Shown here: positions 46,701-54,681 of the stretch, piece after piece | Layout of the letters: every line of letters starts with the position of its first letter | How positions within the stretch are numbered: the first letter of the stretch is position 1 | Assembly (NCBI GenBank): GCA_964355075.1 | Contig: CAYHCF010000017.1 | Span: 8,800-72,799, forward strand | Length of the DNA stretch: 64,000 nucleotides | Reading direction: 5' to 3' | From: B1 sp964355075 | GTDB taxonomy: Bacteria > Bacteroidota > Bacteroidia > UKL13-3 | Made by a program: the position numbers and the translations under genes | Notes under the pieces: generated by a model | Seen by the model: the letters and a program-made list of their open reading frames with translations, nothing else | Databases searched by the model: none | Told to the model about the DNA's origin: nothing

Positions 46701-46977
46701 ACATAACCGTTAGCGCCGCTGTAGTTGCCGAAACCATATTTACACAAAAGGCAACTTTGCTTAAATCATTTCCTGCAAACAGGCTGTAGATGCGCCCAAT
46801 CATGAGGAAAAGAGGGGCTCCCGGTGGATGACAAATCTGTAATTTAAAAGAAGCCGAAATAAATTCACCACAATCCCAAAAGCTCACCGTTGGCTCGAGC
46901 GTAAGTGTGTAAGTGGCAAGCGAAACTAAAAAAAGAAGCCAGCCGAAAACATTGTTGAACAGGTTGTATTTACTCAT
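43795..46977 (-). CDS. DUF2723 family membrane protein (GT-C-like, TMEM260 homologue)
   Basis: 1060 aa. Twelve or more membrane segments in the N-terminal 600 residues, then a soluble part with a tetratricopeptide-like helical end. The opening LEPTVSFWDCGEFISASFKLQICHPPGAPLF (first 60 residues, with the WDxGE acid pair) marks DUF2723, which has GT-C glycosyltransferase topology. The human family member TMEM260 is a protein O-mannosyltransferase, so sugar transfer to periplasmic proteins is a fair guess for the bacterial one. That guess comes from the family. It is monocistronic, with its own promoter and terminator. Confidence 0.9.
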   Translation of the reverse strand: MSKYNLFNNVFGWLLFLVSLATYTLTLEPTVSFWDCGEFISASFKLQICHPPGAPLFLMIGRIYSLFAGNDLSKVAFCVNMVSATTAALTVMFMFWTITHLAKKVLSKSGEELESWQEIAIMGAGLVGALALNFSDTFWFSAVEAEVYASSSFFTTLTFWCILKWENIAHEKHADRWLVLIAYLIGLAIGVHLLNLLVIPAIVYVYYFKKFTFTRPGFIKASAVAILTIGIIQFGIIPGLPGLATKLDYLTVNSFGLGFNSGAILLIFLLITLISSFLYYTHNQNKNSLYIAVVTYAILVLSYFVINASLGGLVLWGIITAALYFILFHRKAAMDVVNLAVLCFSFIVIGYSSYSMIIIRSLANPPIDMNDPEQPFSLLSYLNREQYGENPLVYGQYFYAKVVELKKGNMQYAKSADGKYEEAGEKVERIYDSKDCTIFPRMWADRSDYVSAYREWEKIPEGKKANMGKNIDFLLSYQLGFMYWRYFFWNFIGRQNDEQGYGDITRGNWISGINLIDEWRLGPQKTMPESMKGNMAHNTYFFLPLILGLIGLFYHFKKAKEDFVVVLTLFLFTGFFIILYLNFPAHQPRERDYAYVGSYQTFMIWIGLGVLALVDWLGKRINKRMAAVGATAVSLAAVPLLMGTQNWDDHNRSNRFTALAFAEDYLNSCPKDAILFTNGDNDTYPLWYAQNVENIRSDVRVINMSLLNTDWYADGLKRRAFDSRPVEFSMTSAQYKQGNRDYVVYYENPELETRYGINKNDFYPLKNVLAFMMDDKDPMGTVQTQGGEPLRYYPTKKFSIVVDRKACLKNGVVQPKDEVFMNDTIKWEIGNSNLMKADLILLDIISSNINTRPICWAITTGNDVYLNLQSYFQLEGLIYRLVPILNNEQRDGTTGRINSDILYDNLMNKFKWGNMDQPKVYLDETILRQTKNFRNIFYRLAEKLVAEGKKDSAIKVIDYCLKAMPNNKVPYDVFVVRLVEGYYIAGATQKANKLAKELVTLDCEKVKYYLSFKNKRNAVKPDIDDNMQIMNYIQQITEANQQIQLAKDLRKQIDDAQVGM

Positions 46978-47014
46978 TATATAACTTATTATGTTTGGTA
47001 TAAACGCTAAAAGG

Positions 47015-47045
47015 CAAACATAAATGATTTTTACGGACTCACAAA
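47015..47045 (-). promoter_or_regulatory. Bacteroidota-type promoter of the DUF2723 gene
   Basis: Minus strand TTTG (47045-47042), 19 bp, TATGTTTG (47022-47015), a full consensus match, 37 bp before the ATG. Confidence 0.72.
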
Positions 47046-47244
47046 AAATTTCATTTGATAAACTTTAAGAGTTTTTTAAGAGATAAGGGATGATTTATGC
47101 TTAAGGAATGCAGGAAAAGTCTTGAAAAGAGTCAAATTATTGTGAAAAAACGAAGCAAAACAAAAAATTAGACTGGAAAACATTTAAAAATCATAAAAAT
47201 TGGCATTATTTTCGCGACCTGTTAAAAATTAATAAACCAAGAAT

Positions 47245-48156
47245 ATGAAAAAAACAATAAAAACAAGCTTGATAATGATGTTTGGAATATCATTAGCTTT
47301 TACCTCATGTAAAAAGGACGAAACAGCAAAAGTCCCGCCAACAGTAACCATTAATGACGGAACTAAAACAAAGAGTTTACCGGTTTCAACTACTTCTATC
47401 GACATAAAGATAGCCGCTTCAGCCTCTACCAACCAAAAAATTAAAACCTTAACTATTGAAAAAGCAATTGCCGGACAACCCACCATCGTTCTTTTTACCG
47501 CCACGCCAAATGCAAAGGATTATGTTAAAACATATACTGATGTTTTAAGCGGACAAGCAGCAGGCCAGATAATTACCTATACCGTAAAGGCTACTGATGA
47601 TCAGGAGAGTGTTACGTCAGAAACCTTTACCGTTACACTTATCAGTGTCGAAAACGTGGATGTTTCCAGCGTTATTCAGTTAGGCGCACAAAGCAATACT
47701 ACGGTTTTATATAAATTTTTAGGCATTGCCAATAATTTTGCCACCTACACTGCCGGCGTGAGTGGAACCGCAACGGCTAATTCATCAAAAATTGATTTTG
47801 TTTATTATTATGGAGCTACCGACAAAAACGCTTTTGCTGCACCAACCAATACGGATGGCGCACAAGTAATTTGGAACACCGAAATAACAGGTTGGGCAAC
47901 TAAAAATGACACCAAATTTAAAGTTACTTCAATAACTGCAGCACAGTTTGACCAAATTAAAGATGTTACCAAAGTTGATGACAGTTTCAAAACCATTGAT
48001 TTCGCTTCAGGCACTTTAAGCAAAGTTGTTAGTTTGGCAAATAATGATGTCTATGCTTTCTTAACTGCAAGTGGCAAAAAAGGATTAGTGAAGTTTGTTA
48101 CAACTGCAACCGATAATACGGGAGCGGTGACCTTGTTTGTAATCAGCCAGAAATAG
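47245..48156 (+). CDS. Lipoprotein, function unknown
   Basis: 303 aa. Signal with Cys22 in AFTSCKK; the leader closely resembles that of the 266-aa lipoprotein (14777-15577). Residues about 30-135 look like an Ig/PKD-like beta sandwich (VTINDGTKTKSLP, TYTVKATDDQESVTSETFTVTL). The second half is also beta-rich, with YYYGATDKNAF in the middle. Monocistronic, followed by a clean terminator. No function recognised. Confidence 0.78.
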   Translation: MKKTIKTSLIMMFGISLAFTSCKKDETAKVPPTVTINDGTKTKSLPVSTTSIDIKIAASASTNQKIKTLTIEKAIAGQPTIVLFTATPNAKDYVKTYTDVLSGQAAGQIITYTVKATDDQESVTSETFTVTLISVENVDVSSVIQLGAQSNTTVLYKFLGIANNFATYTAGVSGTATANSSKIDFVYYYGATDKNAFAAPTNTDGAQVIWNTEITGWATKNDTKFKVTSITAAQFDQIKDVTKVDDSFKTIDFASGTLSKVVSLANNDVYAFLTASGKKGLVKFVTTATDNTGAVTLFVISQK

Positions 48157-48178
48157 GATATTTCTAAAAAACAAAAAG

Positions 48179-48211
48179 AGGCTGTTTCATGTATTGAGAC
48201 AGCCTTTTTTG
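48179..48211 (+). terminator. Intrinsic terminator of the 303-aa lipoprotein gene
   Basis: AGGCTGTTTC (48179-48188) pairs with GAGACAGCCT (48196-48205; one G-U pair) around a 7-nt loop, followed by six T. Confidence 0.88.
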
Positions 48212-48213
48212 TT

Positions 48214-48494
48214 GGTTATTCAGTAGTAACTCGATAGTTATTCTATGGTCATTCAGTAGTTATTCGATAGTAACTCGATAGTTATTCTATGGTCATTCAG
48301 TAGTTATTCAATAGTTATTCGGTGGTCATTCTTAGTTACAAGGCATTACCCCGAATTACGACTGAATTACAATTGTATTACGACTGAATAACAACGGCAT
48401 TACGACTGAATTACAATTGTATTACCACAGAATTACGACTGAATTACAATTGTATTACCACAGAATTACAACGGCATTACGACCGAATAAAACT
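48214..48494. repeat. Palindromic array of degenerate 11-bp units (no cargo gene)
   Basis: The left part (48214-48331) is units such as TAGTTATTCAG and TGGTCATTCAG; the right part (about 48342-48490) is the reverse-complement type, such as GAATTACGACT and GTATTACCACA. Units differ at three or four positions but the 11-bp step is kept. The array fills the gap between two convergent genes. Confidence 0.92.
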
Positions 48495-49049
48495 TTAATT
48501 CAAAAGGTATTTTGGCATCAATATTTCTTTACCTCTTGCAACTGCTTTTTCGTTTTCGGGTATGAGGTTATGATGTCTGGCAGGCAATGATTTCTCGAGG
48601 CCCTTATGAAGGTATTCAGGATCGATTAAGGGTTTAAGCTTTAAAAAAGCACCCAAAATATACATATTAAAACCTTTTTTGAAATTTTGTTTACTGGATT
48701 CATCCGCAGCTTCAACGGTATAAATATTGATATCGGTTCGGGTAGGATGGTGGGTAATTCCATTGGGATCATAAATGAGAACGCCACCTTTTTTCACTGT
48801 TTTTTCAAACTTATCCATCGACTGTTGATTTAGAATGATGGCGGTATCAAACTGATTTAAGATGGGAGAGCTGATGCGTTCATCGCTGATAATAACGGTC
48901 ACGTTTGCTGTGCCGCCTCTCATTTCCGGTCCGTAGGAAGGCATCCAGCTCACTTCTTTATTCTGCATCATTCCTGAGTAGGCAAGAATTTTCCCCATTG
49001 ACAAAACGCCCTGTCCGCCAAATCCGGCTATAATAATTTCTTCAGTCAT
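48495..49049 (-). CDS. 2-oxoacid:ferredoxin oxidoreductase, gamma subunit
   Basis: 184 aa. The gamma fold is plain: EIIIAGFGGQGVLSMGKIL at the start, the SWMPSYGPEMRGGTAN stretch and LNQFDTAIILNQQS. It completes the enzyme with the alpha, beta and ferredoxin subunits encoded upstream, but a 445-bp repeat array with a gap separates it from the beta gene. The gamma subunit shapes the CoA-binding part of the active site. Substrate discussed under the alpha subunit. Confidence 0.92.
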   Translation of the reverse strand: MTEEIIIAGFGGQGVLSMGKILAYSGMMQNKEVSWMPSYGPEMRGGTANVTVIISDERISSPILNQFDTAIILNQQSMDKFEKTVKKGGVLIYDPNGITHHPTRTDINIYTVEAADESSKQNFKKGFNMYILGAFLKLKPLIDPEYLHKGLEKSLPARHHNLIPENEKAVARGKEILMPKYLLN

Positions 49050-49080
49050 GTTAAAATATTTTTAATTTTTAGTGTTTAGT

Positions 49081-49494
49081 GTCATTCGGTTGTCATTCGC
49101 TGCGCTGTCATTCGGTTGTAATACGGTCGTCATTCATTGTCATACGCTGCGCTGTCATTCATTGTTAATCGGTTGTTTTTTACCATTGAATTACGATTGA
49201 GTTACTACTGAGTTACCATTGAATTACGATTGAGTTACTACTGAGTTACCATTGAATTACTACTGAGTTACCATTGAATTACGATTGAGTTACTACTGAG
49301 TTACCATTGAANNNNNNNNNNNNNNNNNNNNNNNNNNNNNNNNNNNNNNNNNNNNNNNNNNNNNNNNNNNNNNNNNNNNNNNNNNNNNNNNNNNNNNNNN
49401 NNNNNNNNNNNTTACGATTGAATTACGATTGAATTACTACTGAATTACGATTGAATTACTACTGAGTTACGATTGAATTACCATCGAATCACAT
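49081..49494. repeat. Large palindromic 11-bp array between beta and gamma subunit genes
   Basis: The left part (49081-49175) is of the TCATTCGGTTG/TAATACGGTCG kind, including 15-bp variants with CGCTGCGCTG. The right part (from 49181) is of the reverse type, ATTGAATTACG / ATTGAGTTACT, and shows a higher-order 33-bp step of three units. The scaffold gap lies within the right part, so the true size is unknown. Confidence 0.92.
49312..49411. other. Scaffold gap (100 N)
   Basis: Exactly 100 N, the usual placeholder for a gap of unknown size. The repeat continues with the same units on both sides, so assembly collapse in the array is the likely cause. Confidence 0.98.
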
Positions 49495-50271
49495 TTATTT
49501 AGGAAGCTTTATGTCTCCCAAAGGGAAAACCGGAAACATATTTTCTTCCATCCATTTATTTGAATCGAGTGGGGTCATTTTCCATCCTGAATTGCAATTG
49601 GAAACGATTTCAACAAAAGACAATCCCTTGTTTTCTAACTGACATTTTACTGCCTTTTCGATTGCTTTTTTTGTCTTTCTCACGTTTGCCGGCGTATGTA
49701 CACTTTGCCGGGTAACGTAGCAGGTTCCGGGTAGCATTGCCACCATTTCGGTTATTTTTAGCGGAAATCCAGTTGACTTTGTATCCCGACCATAGGGAGA
49801 AGTTGCCGTTTTCATATTGGGCAAAGTAGTCGGAGCCATTTGCCCCCCCGTCATTCCGTAAATACCATTATTAACAAAGAAGATGCAAATATTTTCACCT
49901 CTATTACAGGCATGAATGGTTTCACCCGTTCCTATTGCGGCCAGGTCGCCATCTCCCTGATAGGTGAAAACAAACTTATCGGGCATCAATCTTTTTATAC
50001 CGGTAGCAACAGCGGGTGCTCTTCCATGGGCAGCCTGTTGCATATCAATATCCAAAAAATCATACGCAAGAACCGAACATCCAACCGGAGCCACACCAAT
50101 TGTTTTCGATTGCAGGTTCATTTCTTCAATCACTTCCATGATCAATCGGTGTGCAGTTCCATGTCCGCAGCCCGGGCAGTATGAAAGTGCGTTATCTGTC
50201 ATCAAAGGAGTTCGTTCGTAAACGATATTCTCCCGTACACAAATGCTTTCTCTAGATAGAACCTCTTCCAT
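49495..50271 (-). CDS. 2-oxoacid:ferredoxin oxidoreductase, beta (TPP) subunit
   Basis: 258 aa. Thiamine diphosphate-binding subunit: SYCPGCGHG with a cluster-ligating Cys pair, the TPP motif GDGDLAAIGTGETIHACNRGENICIFFVNN, and GIYGMTGGQMAPTT. Its ATG lies 20 bp inside the end of the alpha gene, a clear sign of coupling. It decarboxylates the 2-oxoacid and passes electrons to ferredoxin. Confidence 0.94.
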   Translation of the reverse strand: MEEVLSRESICVRENIVYERTPLMTDNALSYCPGCGHGTAHRLIMEVIEEMNLQSKTIGVAPVGCSVLAYDFLDIDMQQAAHGRAPAVATGIKRLMPDKFVFTYQGDGDLAAIGTGETIHACNRGENICIFFVNNGIYGMTGGQMAPTTLPNMKTATSPYGRDTKSTGFPLKITEMVAMLPGTCYVTRQSVHTPANVRKTKKAIEKAVKCQLENKGLSFVEIVSNCNSGWKMTPLDSNKWMEENMFPVFPLGDIKLPK

Positions 50272-51358
50272 AATTTTTGTTTAATATAAATTTTTCTTCC
50301 ATTACATGTAACACCTCATCAGGAGCCGGGATAATACCCCCAAGCCGTCCATAATGTTCTACCTGAACCGCACCGTTTGCGGCAAGTCTCACATCTTCCA
50401 CCATTTGCCCGGCACTCATTTCAACCGATAAGATTCCTTTTACCTGTTTGGCAAGTTTGTATATTTCTTCTGTTGGAAACGGGAATAATGTAATGGGTCT
50501 TAATAATCCGATTTTTAGTCCTTTTTCTCTTCCCAGGTTCATGGCTTTCTGGCAAACCCTTGCGCTCGAACCGTAGGCAACGAACAGATATTCGGCATCT
50601 TCGCAATTAAAGCTTTCGAATCGCACTTCATTTTCGGCAACTTTTTTAAATTTTTTCTGAAGATGAATATTAATTTTCTCTTGTCTGATAGGATCCAGAT
50701 CGAGTGAGGTAATGATGTTTCTTTCTCTATCGGGAGTTTTTCCGGTTGTAGCCCAGGGATAAGTTTTAACAATATCTTCATCGGACATTCTCGGTCTTTC
50801 TTCATCCAGTACAACTTTTTCCATCATCTGGCCTATCGCTCCATCAGACAGTACCATAACCTGGATACGATATTTGAAAGCCAGATCGAAACCGAGTTTT
50901 GCAAAATCATACATTTCCTGAACGGAGGCGGGGGCAAGAACAATCATTTTATAATCACCGTGGCCACCCCCTTTTACTGCCTGAAAATAGTCTGATTGCG
51001 AAGGTTGAATGGTTCCCAAACCGGGACCGCCCCTTACTACGTTTAGCAATAAACAAGGAAGTTCGGTTCCTGCCAAAAATGAAATTCCCTCTTGCATCAG
51101 ACTGATTCCCGGACTTGAGGAGGAAGTCATTACTCTTTTGCCACAGGCCGCACCTCCATAAACCATGTGAATAGAGGCCAACTCACTTTCTGCCTGCAAA
51201 ACTACCATTCCCGTTCTTTCTTCCGGCTTATTTTCCATCAGGTATTCCATCACTTCCGACTGGGGAGTGATAGGGTATCCGAAATATCCGTCGCAACCGG
51301 CACGAATGGCACCTTCAGCAATTGCTTCGTTGCCCTTCATTAACCTTATATCTTTCAT
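50252..51358 (-). CDS. vorB: 2-oxoacid:ferredoxin oxidoreductase, alpha subunit (VorB/KorA type)
   Basis: 368 aa. MKGNEAIAEGAIRAGCDGYFGYPITPQSE is the alpha N-terminus; SSSPGISLMQEGISFLAG and RGGPGLGTIQPSQSDYFQAVKGGGHG follow, and a transketolase C-terminal-like domain ends the chain. The four-gene layout ferredoxin-alpha-beta-gamma fits 2-oxoisovalerate (VOR) and 2-oxoglutarate (KOR) enzymes. These cannot be separated by eye, so the gene symbol follows the common database name. The enzyme converts the 2-oxoacid and CoA to acyl-CoA, CO2 and reduced ferredoxin. Confidence 0.9.
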   Translation of the reverse strand: MKDIRLMKGNEAIAEGAIRAGCDGYFGYPITPQSEVMEYLMENKPEERTGMVVLQAESELASIHMVYGGAACGKRVMTSSSSPGISLMQEGISFLAGTELPCLLLNVVRGGPGLGTIQPSQSDYFQAVKGGGHGDYKMIVLAPASVQEMYDFAKLGFDLAFKYRIQVMVLSDGAIGQMMEKVVLDEERPRMSDEDIVKTYPWATTGKTPDRERNIITSLDLDPIRQEKINIHLQKKFKKVAENEVRFESFNCEDAEYLFVAYGSSARVCQKAMNLGREKGLKIGLLRPITLFPFPTEEIYKLAKQVKGILSVEMSAGQMVEDVRLAANGAVQVEHYGRLGGIIPAPDEVLHVMEEKFILNKNYGRGSI

Positions 51359-51402
51359 TGAAGTAAATTAATTATAGTTTGTAAAAAAATTTAAACAGTA
51401 TG

Positions 51403-51642
51403 TTAAGCAGTAACAGGGTCTTTCATTTTAACACGGTAAACGGTTATCACACCATCCGGGCAAACCAAGGCACAATTGATACAACCATTGCAATCTTCAT
51501 TAATAACCGATGCATAATGATAACCCTTACTGTTCAACTTATCTGACATTGCGATGGTGAACTGCTGGCAAACAGGAACGCACAGTTGGCAGCCTTTACA
51601 GCGTTCGGAATTGATTACAATTTCGCCTTTAACTTTTGCCAT
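51403..51642 (-). CDS. Ferredoxin-type subunit with two [4Fe-4S] clusters
   Basis: 79 aa with two complete cluster motifs, CKGCQLCVPVC and CNGCINCALVCP. It is the delta subunit of the 2-oxoacid oxidoreductase and the first gene of that operon. Confidence 0.94.
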   Translation of the reverse strand: MAKVKGEIVINSERCKGCQLCVPVCQQFTIAMSDKLNSKGYHYASVINEDCNGCINCALVCPDGVITVYRVKMKDPVTA

Positions 51643-51662
51643 AGTATTGGATTTTTATGGTG

Positions 51663-51670
51663 CAAAAGTA
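51663..51670 (-). promoter_or_regulatory. Probable -7 element of the 2-oxoacid oxidoreductase operon
   Basis: Minus strand TACTTTTG fits TAnnTTTG; 21 bp before the ferredoxin ATG. The -33 half is not clear. The MITE-like element starts 50 bp further upstream. Confidence 0.4.
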
Positions 51671-51719
51671 CGGTTTTCCTGCTTTAAAAAACTGAGTTTT
51701 CTCATATAAATCCTTCATA

Positions 51720-51882
51720 GAAGCTGTCTGGAAATAATCTTTTCATTTTGTTATGGCCTGTTTTTCGATATGCTTCGTTGCCTTTTTTGCCTATAGGTCG
51801 CATGCTATTGGCTTCAAAAGGCGCCTCGCCTATCAAAAAACAGACACATAAAATTCTAAAAACATTATTTCCAGACAACTTC
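51720..51882. mobile_element. MITE-like element of about 163 bp
   Basis: Terminal inverted repeats: GTCTGGAAATAAT (51726-51738) with ATTATTTCCAGAC (51864-51876), extending outward as GAAG(C/T)T with one mismatch and one 1-nt indel. TA dinucleotides stand at both outer edges, which would fit a TA target duplication as in IS630/mariner-type elements. No transposase inside; the 68-codon reverse frame that spans it (51908-51702) has no known domain. It separates the aminotransferase gene from the 2-oxoacid oxidoreductase operon. Confidence 0.65.
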
Positions 51883-51923
51883 CTATTCTTTTGTATGACA
51901 GGTTTCAAGAGAATTTTATCAGA

Positions 51924-52934
51924 TTATTTCTGTTTTCTAAGGCATTCAATGATACGGATACAGGCATCACGATCTCCGATTCCGATACGTAAACTTTTAG
52001 GCTGGTTAAAAACATTCATATCGCATACCAGAATTCCATTTGAGCGAAGGTTTTGATACAGTTTATCTTTTTCGGCATCCTCACTAAACCACAAGTAAAG
52101 ATAATTGGCCTGAGACGGAATAATATTGTATCCCATGTTTATTAATTCATCATATAGAAATGCACATTGAATGGCATTTTCTTCAGCAGATTTTAGGATA
52201 AATTCATAATCATTTAACGCGGCAATGGCCGTTTTTCCGGAAAGATAATTCAACGAAAAAGGAATTTGTCCTTCGGTCATTTTTATGGCAAGACCTTCTT
52301 CCATCATCGCATACCCAATGCGTAAACCGGCTAAGCCATAGATTTTTGAAAAAGAGCGAAGAACGACCAGATTAGTATGTTTTTTTTGAAGCTCAATCGT
52401 ATTGGGGAAAGAAGAATCGGTAACATATTCTGCGTAGGCTTCATCCAGGGCAACAATAATATTAGGTGAGATTTTATTTAAAAAAGCATCTAATTCAGCA
52501 TGAGAAATAATTGTGCCGGTGGGATTATTAGGGTTTGCGATGAAAATTAAACGGGTACGATCATTTATGAACGGAATAAGATTTTCGGGAGTGCATCGAA
52601 AATCCGAAAGAGGTGCAAAGTTGCATTTGCGTCTGTGAAATTCAGAAAACTGGCCGTATGCGACAAAACTTTTTTCAAAAGTAAGAACTTCTTCGCCGGG
52701 TCCAACAAATGTTTGAATAAGTCCGTCAATAATTCTTACGGAACCTGCCCCAACGATGATATTATTAACCGACACTCCAAATTTCACTGCCAATAATTCT
52801 TTAAGGGCAATAGGATTAATTTCCGGATAGAAATGAACATTTTCAATATTTTTCCGAATAGCTTCTAAGGCAAAAGGGGAACAACCATAATGATTTTCAT
52901 TGGCTGATAGTTTGATTGTTTTGGCGCTTGTCAT
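51924..52934 (-). CDS. Pyridoxal phosphate-dependent aminotransferase, HisC-like
   Basis: 336 aa, class I/II fold type I. Seen: LSANENHYGCSP at the start, NPNNPTGTIIS, DEAYAEYV, SFSKIYGLAGLRIGY with the PLP Lys of SFSK, and RIGIGDRD with the substrate-carboxylate Arg. By similarity it could be histidinol-phosphate aminotransferase, but no other his gene is near. In this operon a transaminase for an aromatic or heteroaromatic amino acid, feeding the IorAB enzyme, fits better. That is inferred. It is the last gene of the operon and overlaps the FAD subunit gene by 4 bp. Confidence 0.87.
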   Translation of the reverse strand: MTSAKTIKLSANENHYGCSPFALEAIRKNIENVHFYPEINPIALKELLAVKFGVSVNNIIVGAGSVRIIDGLIQTFVGPGEEVLTFEKSFVAYGQFSEFHRRKCNFAPLSDFRCTPENLIPFINDRTRLIFIANPNNPTGTIISHAELDAFLNKISPNIIVALDEAYAEYVTDSSFPNTIELQKKHTNLVVLRSFSKIYGLAGLRIGYAMMEEGLAIKMTEGQIPFSLNYLSGKTAIAALNDYEFILKSAEENAIQCAFLYDELINMGYNIIPSQANYLYLWFSEDAEKDKLYQNLRSNGILVCDMNVFNQPKSLRIGIGDRDACIRIIECLRKQK

Positions 52935-53794
52935 TCAAAAATACTTTTACTGATGTTAAATAGAACTTCTTTTCTGTACCAGGCGGTGGCACGTATGTCT
53001 GAGATAGGAGAGGCGTATGATAATACTAATTCAGCAAAGGTTTCTTTATCCTTTTTTGAAATATTTTTGAAGTTCTTTCCTAATAAAAACGCACAAGCTG
53101 ATTCTGTAAAGCGAACCGTAGGCGCCGATGCACCAATGGCTACCCCGGCCTTTATTATGTTTCCTGTTTTGTCTATTTGAATATGATAGGCAAGAGAAAC
53201 CACCGAACATTCCATAGAGCGACGTGTTCCAATTTTGATAAATCCGGAGAAAATGTTTTTGGAATTCTTCTGGTTAGCAGGGATCAGAACGGAATATAAG
53301 ACCTCATTTTTTTTGAGAACGGTTTTTCTCACTCCGGTAAAAAAATCATTGATATTCACCCGCCTTGTTTTTCCGTTAGTACTTAATATTTCACAATCGG
53401 TCTGGAGGGCAGCCAGAGCACAGGCAAGATCACCGGAAGGAGAGGCGGTACACAAATTTCCACCGAGGGTAGCCACCTGCCTGATTTGAGTTGAGGCAAG
53501 GCTTAAAGCAGCCTCGTGAAGCACCGGAAACCTACGTTTTATTTCATTATTTATCACAATTTTATGGGCGGTAAAGAGGGCGCCTAAGCGAAAATCGGCA
53601 GCAGATTTTTTAATTCCTGTAAACGGAGTATCTTTTATCTGTGAAAGATTTATGATGGTTAAATTTGCTTCCGGCATTTTTCGGGTCTCCAGCAATAAAT
53701 CGGTATATCCGGCACCAAAGCGGAAATCTCTTTCCTTTCTCATTGCAACCAGCAATTCAGATTTCGTTTTAGGATTAATAATATTGAATTCCAT
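52931..53794 (-). CDS. Molybdenum hydroxylase, FAD-binding subunit
   Basis: 287 aa, the CoxM/XdhB-type medium subunit. FGAGYTDLL near the N-terminus and TLGGNLCTASPSGDLACALAAL are the two FAD motifs. The 4Fe-4S insertion that marks 4-hydroxybenzoyl-CoA reductase's HcrB is not present, so that enzyme is unlikely. Overlaps the aminotransferase gene by 4 bp and follows the PLP enzyme gene by 11 bp. Confidence 0.92.
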   Translation of the reverse strand: MEFNIINPKTKSELLVAMRKERDFRFGAGYTDLLLETRKMPEANLTIINLSQIKDTPFTGIKKSAADFRLGALFTAHKIVINNEIKRRFPVLHEAALSLASTQIRQVATLGGNLCTASPSGDLACALAALQTDCEILSTNGKTRRVNINDFFTGVRKTVLKKNEVLYSVLIPANQKNSKNIFSGFIKIGTRRSMECSVVSLAYHIQIDKTGNIIKAGVAIGASAPTVRFTESACAFLLGKNFKNISKKDKETFAELVLSYASPISDIRATAWYRKEVLFNISKSIFE

Positions 53795-53805
53795 GAATAA
53801 AAAAC

Positions 53806-54681
53806 TTATTTAAAAAGGCTTAAATATCTTTCAGCACGATCTGATAATACGGTAACTACGATACCCTCCGGCTTGTTTTTCTCCATCCACCTTTCAGCAG
53901 CGAGCACATTGGCGCCGGAGCTGAACCCCACAAAAATGGCGTTTTCTTCAATGAGCCTTCTTGCTCTATCAATTGCTTCTGCTGTTGAAATCAATAAGAT
54001 CTCATCCACCACGCTAAGGTCGAGAAGAAATCTACTTGCATCGCCAATTCCCTGGATTCCGTGATCTCCATGCTCTCCACCGCTCATCACAGGTGATTCG
54101 GCCGGCTCACAAGCAATCACCTTCATGTCAGGATACTCCTTTATCAATGTTTTTCTGATACCCATCAATGTGCCTCCGGTGCCTGTTCCCAGGATCAGTG
54201 CAGATATGTTTCCAATATTTTTTGTCTGGTTCAGAATTTCTACCCCGGTTGTTTTTTCGTGACACTCAATATTCAGCGGATTCATAAATTGATCGGGATT
54301 AAACCAGCCGTTTTTAATGGCCAATTCATCTCTTAATTCAATGGCACGATCAAAATCGCCATCGGCTACTTCAATGATCTCTGCCCCAAATAAGCGCATC
54401 ATTTGTTTTCGTTCCTCACTCATGTTTCCCGGCATCACAATTTTTACATTATATCCTCTTTCGGCGCCAACAAGTGCCAAAGCAATTCCGGTATTTCCAC
54501 TGGTGGCTTCAATGATGGTATCTCCCCGTTTTAACTGCTTGTTTTTTTCAGCGGCATTGATAATATAAATTGCAATTCGGTCTTTAATACTTCCGCTTGG
54601 ATTCGTTGCTTCAAATTTAGCATACAGTTTGTCATTTATTTTAAGCAAAGGCGTATTGCCGGCTATGTCTGATGGTCTCAT
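53806..54681 (-). CDS. Cysteine synthase-family PLP enzyme
   Basis: 291 aa, fold type II. Lys of NPSGSIKDRIA binds PLP, TSGNTGIALALVGA is the substrate loop and ILGTGTGGTLMG the phosphate loop. The family contains cysteine synthase, but also cystathionine beta-synthases and other beta-replacing enzymes. It overlaps the molybdenum subunit gene by 4 bp, so it is part of that operon and not a free cysteine gene. Its job there is unclear; sulfur supply to the molybdenum cofactor or a beta-substitution step on the substrate are both conceivable. Confidence 0.85.
   Translation of the reverse strand: MRPSDIAGNTPLLKINDKLYAKFEATNPSGSIKDRIAIYIINAAEKNKQLKRGDTIIEATSGNTGIALALVGAERGYNVKIVMPGNMSEERKQMMRLFGAEIIEVADGDFDRAIELRDELAIKNGWFNPDQFMNPLNIECHEKTTGVEILNQTKNIGNISALILGTGTGGTLMGIRKTLIKEYPDMKVIACEPAESPVMSGGEHGDHGIQGIGDASRFLLDLSVVDEILLISTAEAIDRARRLIEENAIFVGFSSGANVLAAERWMEKNKPEGIVVTVLSDRAERYLSLFK

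Noticed and set aside
48214..49494. CRISPR array
   Set aside because: Units are 11 bp with no unique spacers and they switch orientation; there are no cas genes.
51702..51908. 68-codon frame through the MITE-like element
   Set aside because: It spans both inverted ends of the element and resembles no transposase that I know.
51924..52934. Histidine biosynthesis gene hisC
   Set aside because: No other his genes are near and it is coupled to a molybdenum hydroxylase operon; an amino-acid catabolic transaminase is more likely, although the family cannot be separated by eye.
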